Assembly (NCBI GenBank): GCA_016302015.1
Contig: JAEDOJ010000031.1
Location: 1-11,270, forward strand
DNA length: 11,270 nucleotides
Source of the DNA: Oscillospiraceae bacterium
GTDB lineage: Bacteria > Bacillota_A > Clostridia > Oscillospirales > Oscillospiraceae
Reading direction: 5' to 3'
The stretch's first letter is position 1, and each line of letters starts with the position of its first letter. The notes below the pieces were generated by a model, which searched no databases, had not been told where the DNA came from, and saw only the letters and a program-made list of their open reading frames with translations. Positions 6,805-11,270 of the stretch are shown here, piece by piece. Both the position numbers and the translations under genes were made by a program.

Positions 6805-6837
6805 TACGGTTCATTTTAATATACCATAAAAACCGTA
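6805..6837. promoter_or_regulatory. Inverted repeat overlapping the operon promoter (possible operator)
   Basis: Perfect 7-base arms TACGGTT (6805-6811) and AACCGTA (6831-6837) are spaced by 19 bases. They flank the -10 element: one arm sits at the predicted start site and the other in the spacer between -35 and -10. A dimeric repressor bound here would block RNA polymerase. As RNA, only one arm would be transcribed, so a DNA-level role is more likely than a hairpin. The regulator is not identifiable from this window. Confidence 0.5.
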
Positions 6838-6846
6838 CTTTTTCAA
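6818..6846 (-). promoter_or_regulatory. Sigma-A type promoter of the phosphatase/kinase operon
   Basis: On the minus strand TTGAAA (6841-6846) and TATATT (6818-6823) are separated by exactly 17 bases. The predicted transcription start falls near 6811, giving a leader of about 40 bases before the phosphatase ATG. It lies just downstream of the terminator of the preceding operon, which supports an independent transcription unit. Confidence 0.75.
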
Positions 6847-6866
6847 TATGTTTTCCCTGGAAGAAG

Positions 6867-6906
6867 AAAAAACCGCTGCCGACGCAAATGCGGAGCAGCG
6901 ATTTTT
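6867..6906. terminator. Intrinsic terminator after the acylation operon, probably bidirectional
   Basis: The outer stem CGCTGC (6874-6879) with GCAGCG (6895-6900), plus inner CGC/GCG (6883-6885 with 6890-6892), forms a GC-rich hairpin eight bases past the stop of the DHHW gene. On the minus strand it is followed by TTTTTTCTTCTT (6861-6872), a good U-tract. On the plus strand ATTTTTCTTC (6901-6910) follows, so it could also stop opposing transcription. It separates the two minus-strand operons. Confidence 0.85.
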
Positions 6907-6908
6907 CT

Positions 6909-8093
6909 TCATTCCACAGCCAGAGCGTCCTTCAGGGAGACGTCGGTGAGGAAGGTGTCGGCGTTATAGAGGAAGAGAACGTCGGTTACGCCCTCCCGGA
7001 GGATGACGGCTTCCACATTATCATAATAGTATCGGGGATCGATCATGATAATCCGGTCGTAGTAGGGCGTGAGGAACTGGACAAAGCAGTTGGCGTAGGA
7101 ATCCTTGAACAGCAGGAGGGTTTTGCCGGAATTTGCGGTGGTTTCGATGGTGATCCGGGGATGGTTGCCGCCGAAGAAGACGGTGTACTGATCCTTGTCC
7201 TCCAGACAGTCCCGACGGTAGACGGAGCAGGACTGCTCTCTGGTGTCCTCGTAGGTCACCAGATATTCCACGGAGGTTTTCGGTGCGTAAATCCGGATGG
7301 TGTCCGTCACGTTATGACTGCCGCTTTTGGAGGCCAGCGTGCCCTCAAAGCTGTTGGAAACGGTGTAGATGTCATAATTCTGCACCACGGAGGTCAGTCC
7401 CATGCCCTTGGCCACGGCGGAAAAGGCGTAATAGGCGCCCAGACTGGTCCAGTGGTGGTCAGTGCGGTAGTACAGCTCCTCGTCGCTGTGCTTGTTCAGG
7501 GCGGTGGAGGCGTCCAGAAAATTCACGCCGGTGAGGCCGGAGCGGATGTAATCCAGATCCTTCTGCTGATCCCGGGCAGGGGCGTTGTCCGGCAGCTTGT
7601 GGGACAGGACGGAGACGGCGTTGGGGACGATGAGCATATTGAGCTTCAGCCCCGGATGCCGGGCGGCGAAGGCGTTCACCGCCTCCAGCGTGGCGTCCAC
7701 CTGATTCCAGTCGGGATTTTCCGGCACCTGAATCAGATAGTCGTCCTTGCCCAGATACACCCCGTTGGATTCCTTCTGCCCCAGAAGCCTGTTCCACTTC
7801 AGTTGGAGGCTGATCCACAGGTCACGGCCGGCAAACTGGTCGGCGGTATAGCTTTCCATCCCGGAGAAGAAGGAGCCGTCGGCGAGGGAGTCGAGAGAAA
7901 ATTCGGGAAATTGGGCGAGCATCCGGTTTTCGTTGGGGGAATAGGTGCGATCCGGGGTGAAGAGGTTCATCAGCAGCCCCAGACAAATGGCCGCGATCAG
8001 GAGAACGGCCAGCGCCCGTCCCTGGGCCGTCCGGTTCTGGGCGACCATGGAGCGGCGTCTGCGGCGGGGATTGATATTCGGTTGTTGTTCCAT
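6909..8093 (-). CDS. DHHW/AlgJ-type SGNH-like O-acetylation protein
   Basis: This 394-residue protein has a basic N terminus (Arg-rich 10-26), one membrane anchor (about 27-45) and a large extracytoplasmic SGNH-like domain. It carries the family-naming motif DHHW (Asp212-Trp215, in a YYRTDHHWTSLGAYY context) and a later KDSYANCF segment (Lys330-Phe337) whose Ser332 is the likely nucleophile, as in AlgJ/AlgX-type proteins. These act with an MBOAT partner to place acetyl groups on exported polysaccharide. The MBOAT gene lies directly upstream, 13 bases away. The start ATG has a G-rich site (GGGGGTG) about 6 bases upstream, weaker than others in the operon. It is the last gene before a strong terminator. 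The substrate polymer is not evident here. Confidence 0.87.
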   Translation of the reverse strand: MEQQPNINPRRRRRSMVAQNRTAQGRALAVLLIAAICLGLLMNLFTPDRTYSPNENRMLAQFPEFSLDSLADGSFFSGMESYTADQFAGRDLWISLQLKWNRLLGQKESNGVYLGKDDYLIQVPENPDWNQVDATLEAVNAFAARHPGLKLNMLIVPNAVSVLSHKLPDNAPARDQQKDLDYIRSGLTGVNFLDASTALNKHSDEELYYRTDHHWTSLGAYYAFSAVAKGMGLTSVVQNYDIYTVSNSFEGTLASKSGSHNVTDTIRIYAPKTSVEYLVTYEDTREQSCSVYRRDCLEDKDQYTVFFGGNHPRITIETTANSGKTLLLFKDSYANCFVQFLTPYYDRIIMIDPRYYYDNVEAVILREGVTDVLFLYNADTFLTDVSLKDALAVE

Positions 8094-8106
8094 AGAAGCA
8101 CCCCCG

Positions 8107-9510
8107 TCAGAACTGGAAATAGAGGAAGGAGGAATAGGTATCGTTCATCATGCTGGCGATGGACAGCACCAGAACCAGAGCGAAGAAGACCACGGCGCAG
8201 ATGACGCACAGCTTGTCCCTGCGGCGGTAGAGGGAGGAGGCCATGTTGGTGGCCAGAGGGAAGCAGGCCACAAGGCTCACAAGGAGGATGGGCCAGCTGC
8301 TCAGCAGGTAATAGACCGTGGTGGAGTCAAAGAAGCCGTTGCCCAGACCCAGCATACTTGCCAGCCAGCCCAGAGCCGTGCCCAGAGAATCGGAGAAGAA
8401 GAACACCCAGCCGACCACCACAAGGAAGAGGGTCAGGATATGGTTCAGCGCCTTGGGCATTTTCGCCACCAGCTCCTTGAAGACGAACTTTTCCAGCACC
8501 AGAATCACGCCGTAGTACAGACCCCAGAGGAGGAAGGTCCAGTTGGCGCCGTGCCAGATGCCGGTGAGGAGCCAGACGATGAGGAGGTTGCGGACGGTCT
8601 TGCCGGTGCCCTCCCGGCTGCCCCCCAGAGGGATGTACACATAGTCCCGGAACCAGGCGCCCAGGGAGATATGCCACCGTCTCCAGAACTCGGATACCGT
8701 GGCGGAGGCGTAGGGGTAGTGGAAGTTCCGCTCAAAGGTGAAGCCGAACATCCCGGCAAGGCCGATGGCCATATCGGAGTAGCCGCTGAAGTCGAAATAG
8801 AGCATCAGGGAATAGGAGATGGCGCAGAGCCATGCGGTACCGGCGGAGGCGGTGGAGGGATGCATGGCGGAGATGGCGTAGAAGGTGGTGCCCAAGGCAT
8901 TGGAGATCAGCACCTTTTTCCCCAGACCGATGAGGAAGAGCCGGACGCCTCCGCCGAATTTCTCCGTGGTGACCGGGTGATCCGCCAACTGGCCGGCCAT
9001 CTGGTGATACTGGACAATGGGGCCGGAGACCAGCTTGGGGAAGAAGGTCACAAAGAGGGAGAAATTCAGGAGATTTTTCGCGGCGGGGGTCTTGCCCCGG
9101 TAGACGTCAAAGAGATAGGACAGGATGGAGAAGGTAAAGAAGCTGACGCCGATGGGCATGGGCAGGCTGGGCGTCTGCAGGCGCAGATTCAGCAGGGCGT
9201 TGATGTTCTCAATGAGGAAGCCGTAATATTTAAAGAAGCCCAGAAGCAGGAGATTGACAAAAACCGCGGAGACCAGCACCCATTTGCCGGACTTCCCGGC
9301 GGCCTTTTTCGCTCCCAGCTCCAGCCCGGTGAAATAGTTGAAGAGGATGCTCAGCAGCATCAGGATCAGATATTCCGGGGTTCCCCAGGAGAAAAACACC
9401 AGCGAACAGAGGAGCAGAATGAAATTCTTGCCCCGCTTCGGCATGAGGAAATACAGGCCCAGAGCCACAGGCAGGAAGACAAAGGGGAAGAAAATGGTAG
9501 AAAATGACAT
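8107..9510 (-). CDS. MBOAT-family O-acyltransferase (AlgI/DltB-like)
   Basis: This 467-residue polytopic membrane protein belongs to the membrane-bound O-acyltransferase family. It moves an acyl group, usually acetyl, from a cytoplasmic donor to an extracytoplasmic acceptor system. Diagnostic blocks are WRRWHISLGAWFRDY (276-290), VYIPLGGSR (291-299) and the catalytic-histidine block TGIWHGANW (316-324, His320). The C terminus SFLYFQF resembles the conserved end of AlgI/DltB proteins. The length is usual for the family. The start is secured by AGGAGGAAG about 6 bases before the ATG, 15 bases after the DUF4358-like gene. The DHHW partner follows, which makes polysaccharide O-acetylation more likely than D-alanylation, since no dltA, dltC or dltD is visible. 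Confidence 0.95.
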   Translation of the reverse strand: MSFSTIFFPFVFLPVALGLYFLMPKRGKNFILLLCSLVFFSWGTPEYLILMLLSILFNYFTGLELGAKKAAGKSGKWVLVSAVFVNLLLLGFFKYYGFLIENINALLNLRLQTPSLPMPIGVSFFTFSILSYLFDVYRGKTPAAKNLLNFSLFVTFFPKLVSGPIVQYHQMAGQLADHPVTTEKFGGGVRLFLIGLGKKVLISNALGTTFYAISAMHPSTASAGTAWLCAISYSLMLYFDFSGYSDMAIGLAGMFGFTFERNFHYPYASATVSEFWRRWHISLGAWFRDYVYIPLGGSREGTGKTVRNLLIVWLLTGIWHGANWTFLLWGLYYGVILVLEKFVFKELVAKMPKALNHILTLFLVVVGWVFFFSDSLGTALGWLASMLGLGNGFFDSTTVYYLLSSWPILLVSLVACFPLATNMASSLYRRRDKLCVICAVVFFALVLVLSIASMMNDTYSSFLYFQF

Positions 9511-9525
9511 AATTCTTCCTCCTTA

Positions 9526-10011
9526 TTATAATGCGTCCGCAAAGGCAGCGGCGGCGGCAGCGGAATTGGCGTGGACAACGAAGAGAACGTAGTTGCCCCG
9601 CACCTCCACCACGCAGCGGTTGGTCAGCAGATCGTACTGCTCCACGCCGTAGCCTTCAAAGCTGTTTTTCTGGGTTTCCAGCCGCTTTTCCACGGCGGCT
9701 CTCACCGTTTCCTGCTGGGAAACGGAGGTCAGCTTCACGATCAGCAGCTCCTCCGCCCCCATGTTGGTGGTGGGATAATATAAAATACAGGCTTCATAGT
9801 CGCCGGGGTTCAGGCCGTAGAGCCGCTTGATGATCTGGTTGTCCCCCTCCTGCATGAACTCCATGTCCAGCGTTGCGGTGACCGCCTGGGCTACCCTGGC
9901 GGGATCGGCGTTGCTGGTGCGGTTCTGGGCGAAGAGGAAAAACAGGAATACCACTGCCAGCCCTGCCGCCGCCCACCGCAGAATCCCGAACAAAATTGAC
10001 TTATTCTCCAT
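9526..10011 (-). CDS. Small membrane-anchored DUF4358-like protein
   Basis: This 161-residue protein has one N-terminal hydrophobic segment (about 12-28) and an extracytoplasmic alpha/beta domain. A YGL block (65-67), MGAEELLIVKL (84-94) and the segment from ETQKNSFEGY to YDLL (112-129) match my recollection of DUF4358, a family of unknown function in Clostridia. The end is alanine-rich (151-160). The start used is the ATG at 10011: a GAGGA site lies about 8 bases upstream, whereas the in-frame TTG at 10026 lacks one. This start overlaps the end of the SGNH hydrolase gene by 11 bases, implying coupled translation. No catalytic motif is evident. The position between an SGNH hydrolase and an MBOAT suggests an accessory role in envelope acylation. 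That role is inferred from context only. Confidence 0.75.
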   Translation of the reverse strand: MENKSILFGILRWAAAGLAVVFLFFLFAQNRTSNADPARVAQAVTATLDMEFMQEGDNQIIKRLYGLNPGDYEACILYYPTTNMGAEELLIVKLTSVSQQETVRAAVEKRLETQKNSFEGYGVEQYDLLTNRCVVEVRGNYVLFVVHANSAAAAAAFADAL

Positions 10012-10807
10012 AAATATCGTCCTCAATTACCGCAATGATCAGATTTCTGGCCCAGTAGTCGTAGAACTCCCGGCGCACATGGATGCCGTCCGGGTCCCAC
10101 AGACTGACGTGCTCGTCGGCGGTGGCGTCGTTGTTGACGAAGAGGATACCGTTTTCCTCGCAGGCGGCCTCCACCGCCGCAGACCAGGCGGGAATCTCCC
10201 GCCAGACGGAGGCAAGATCAAAGGCCGGATCTCTTGCCGGCAGGATGGAGCTGACCACCACGGTGGCGTTGGGCACCTCCTGCTTCAGGTTGGCAATGAT
10301 CTGCATATATTCGGCCACATATTCCTCCGGGGTGTCCCAGTAGCCGATGCTCACGTCGTTCAGACCGTAGCACAGGTAGATGTAGGAGGGATTCAGCGCC
10401 TTGATTTCCTCCATGTGCATTTCGATGTTGCGGATGGTGTCGCCGCCGTCGGCCAGCACCCGTTCCTTCTCCAGAAAATCGTAGTAGTAGAAGCCTACGG
10501 CGCGGGAGTCGCCCAAAATGACATAGTTATCGAACATGGACCACACGTCCTTGCCGCCGCCCAGAAGCTGTTCCAGCAGGGCGTCCCGCTCCGCCTCCAG
10601 CTTCTGCTTCCGCATTTCCTCTAACTTGGCGTCCACGGAAGCGGGGTTTTTGGCCTCCAGCTTTTCCAGATAGGCCACGCCTGCGGCAACCGCCCCCTGA
10701 CCGGCAGGCTCTTCCCGGTTCAGCAGGAGGATCAGCGCCAGGGTCAGCCCGGCAATCACCACAAGGGAGGCGATGAGGGCAGGCAGATAGGCACGAAATT
10801 GTTTCAT
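10001..10807 (-). CDS. Membrane-anchored SGNH/GDSL hydrolase
   Basis: This 268-residue protein has one N-terminal membrane segment (about 7-29), a charged, probably helical stretch (about 45-82), and an SGNH-fold domain outside the membrane. The catalytic blocks are visible: GDSR (99-102, Ser101 nucleophile), a Gly-rich block II (Gly121/Gly122), GLND (148-151, Asn150), and DGIH (240-243, Asp240 and His243). Such enzymes deacylate or transfer acyl groups on saccharides or lipids. The start was set at the ATG at 10807 with GGTGA about 5 bases upstream. A longer in-frame reading begins with a TTG at 10879, but that TTG is the -35 hexamer itself, upstream of the predicted transcript start. It is first in the operon with the MBOAT and DHHW genes, so an acyl-transferase or esterase role on the envelope polymer is likely. 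Confidence 0.85.
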   Translation of the reverse strand: MKQFRAYLPALIASLVVIAGLTLALILLLNREEPAGQGAVAAGVAYLEKLEAKNPASVDAKLEEMRKQKLEAERDALLEQLLGGGKDVWSMFDNYVILGDSRAVGFYYYDFLEKERVLADGGDTIRNIEMHMEEIKALNPSYIYLCYGLNDVSIGYWDTPEEYVAEYMQIIANLKQEVPNATVVVSSILPARDPAFDLASVWREIPAWSAAVEAACEENGILFVNNDATADEHVSLWDPDGIHVRREFYDYWARNLIIAVIEDDIYGE

Positions 10808-10850
10808 AATATCACCGTTCATTTTCAAATACGGGAAAAATCCCAAACTA

Positions 10851-10879
10851 ATTTTAGTATGAGAGGAAGCTAAAGTCAA
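10851..10879 (-). promoter_or_regulatory. Near-consensus sigma-A promoter of the acylation operon
   Basis: On the minus strand TTGACT (10874-10879) and TAAAAT (10851-10856) are separated by exactly 17 bases. The predicted start is near 10844, leaving a leader of about 37 bases with a short GGGA/TCCC hairpin (10833-10844). It is the best promoter match in the window and serves the SGNH, DUF4358-like, MBOAT and DHHW genes. Confidence 0.82.
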
Positions 10880-10907
10880 CAGTTTTTCTTCCGTGAGAAA
10901 AAAACTG
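10880..10907. promoter_or_regulatory. Inverted repeat abutting the -35 of the acylation promoter
   Basis: Arms CAGTTTTT (10880-10887) and AAAAACTG (10900-10907) are perfectly complementary over 8 bases with a 12-base spacer. The repeat ends exactly where the -35 hexamer begins and lies in the divergent region between the SGNH and lipoprotein genes. It may be a regulator site or simply A/T-tract DNA of the UP-element kind. There is no matching repeat at the other promoter. Confidence 0.4.
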
Positions 10908-10922
10908 AAATATTTACAAATT

Positions 10923-10928
10923 TATAAT
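10923..10928 (+). promoter_or_regulatory. Possible -10 element for the lipoprotein gene
   Basis: A perfect TATAAT lies about 60 bases before the lipoprotein ATG in an A/T-rich stretch, but I find no convincing -35 at 16 to 18 bases upstream. A TATATT at 10962-10967 is an alternative, with a TTGAAG at 10935-10940 spaced 21 bases away, which is too far. Some promoter must exist here because the gene is divergent from its neighbour. Confidence 0.3.
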
Positions 10929-10986
10929 GATTTTTTGAAGAAGATGTAGTAGAATAGGCAGTATATTAGAATGGAGGTTTATGTCC

Positions 10987-11270
10987 ATGAAGAAAACAGG
11001 AATTTTGGCTCTGCTGCTGGTGCTGATTCTGACCCTTGCGGCGGGCTGTACGGAGAAAAAGACCGAGACGGAAGCATCCGAGGAGGAAATCGTGACCGGG
11101 GCGCTTCAGGAGACCGAAAAGGAACCCAAAAAAGACACCGCCGGGGAAACCACCAAGGCCACGGCCAAGCCCACGGAGACCGGCAAGGAAACCACCGCTT
11201 CCACCACCACGGGCAGCGATGACTACGGCGACTATCAGCCGGCTGACACGGAGGCACCCTTTGTCACGGA
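10987..11270 (+). CDS. Lipoprotein with Thr/Glu/Lys-rich linker, 3' truncated by the window
   Basis: This open frame runs off the right edge after 94 codons. The N terminus (KKTG, then a hydrophobic stretch 6-19) ends in a lipobox LAAGC with Cys21, so it should be exported, lipidated and anchored on the outer face of the membrane. Residues 22 to about 78 are low-complexity and rich in Thr, Glu, Lys and Ala, typical of a flexible linker through the cell wall. The last residues read DYGDYQPADTEAPFVT; DTEAPFVT resembles the opening strand of DUF5011/HYR Ig-like domains, but too little is present to be sure. The start was chosen at 10987, with GGAGG 9 bases upstream; an in-frame ATG at 10981 is only 3 bases from that site. 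It is divergent from the acylation operon. Confidence 0.8.
   Translation, partial: MKKTGILALLLVLILTLAAGCTEKKTETEASEEEIVTGALQETEKEPKKDTAGETTKATAKPTETGKETTASTTTGSDDYGDYQPADTEAPFVT

Noticed and set aside
424..9507. Very long open frames on the plus strand opposite the genes (for example 424-2160, 2163-3839, 6888-8204, 7945-9507)
   Set aside because: All are in codon-aligned antisense register, where stop codons correspond to TTA, CTA and TCA in the real genes. These codons are strongly avoided here; in the MBOAT gene the only one seen near the start is the TCA at codon 2. The translations are Gly/Gln/His/Val-rich with no recognisable domains, and they lack ribosome binding sites.
8107..9510. 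Reading the MBOAT gene as dltB of a D-alanylation operon
   Set aside because: No dltA, dltC or dltD-like gene is adjacent. The partner carries the DHHW motif of AlgJ-type proteins, so polysaccharide O-acetylation fits better.
10971..11222. An 83-codon frame on the plus strand overlapping the lipoprotein gene
   Set aside because: It is a shifted frame. The frame starting at 10987 has a correctly spaced GGAGG site, a signal sequence and a lipobox, while this one has none of these.
10979..11257. A 92-codon minus-strand frame at the right edge
   Set aside because: It is a Pro/Arg/Ser-rich shadow opposite the lipoprotein coding sequence with no ribosome binding site or domain.

Overview
The window looks like a chromosomal stretch of a GC-rich member of the Clostridia, of the Oscillospiraceae/Ruminococcaceae type found in the gut. 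This is an inference. It rests on strong AGGAGG-type ribosome binding sites, a Gram-positive CpsB-type PHP phosphatase, a fused Wzz/tyrosine-kinase pair, a DUF4358-like protein, and strong avoidance of TTA, CTA and TCA codons. All complete genes lie on the minus strand. One truncated lipoprotein gene points the other way at the right edge. No glycosyltransferase, polymerase, rRNA, tRNA, CRISPR array or transposase is visible.

Reading along the minus strand (right to left), the first transcription unit starts from a near-consensus promoter at 10851-10879. It encodes a membrane-anchored SGNH hydrolase, a small DUF4358-like membrane protein, an AlgI/DltB-type MBOAT O-acyltransferase and an AlgJ/DHHW-type SGNH-like protein. 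It ends at a strong hairpin terminator (6867-6900). This is best read as an envelope or exopolysaccharide O-acylation module: the MBOAT moves acyl groups across the membrane, and the two SGNH-fold proteins transfer or remove them.

The second unit starts from a promoter at 6818-6846 whose -10 lies inside a TACGGTT/AACCGTA inverted repeat. It encodes a CpsB-type phosphotyrosine phosphatase, a single-pass protein with DUF5011-like Ig domains, two tandem Wzz-BY-kinase fusions, and a TMD-NBD ABC exporter. Phosphatase plus tyrosine autokinase is the classic control and chain-length module of Wzy-type capsule/EPS export. Having two diverged kinase paralogues, an Ig-like partner and an ABC half-exporter in one operon is the most distinctive part of the window. 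One kinase has degenerate ATP-site and oligomerisation motifs but a perfect Tyr-Gly repeat tail. The other has intact motifs.

The left 321 bases hold no credible gene but are unusually rich in hairpins: an imperfect long hairpin at 7-72, a 20-bp perfect palindrome at 148-167, a second stem at 169-189, a third at 207-265, and a long stem at 267-319 directly after the ABC gene. Part of this resembles the short palindromic intergenic repeats common in gut Clostridia.
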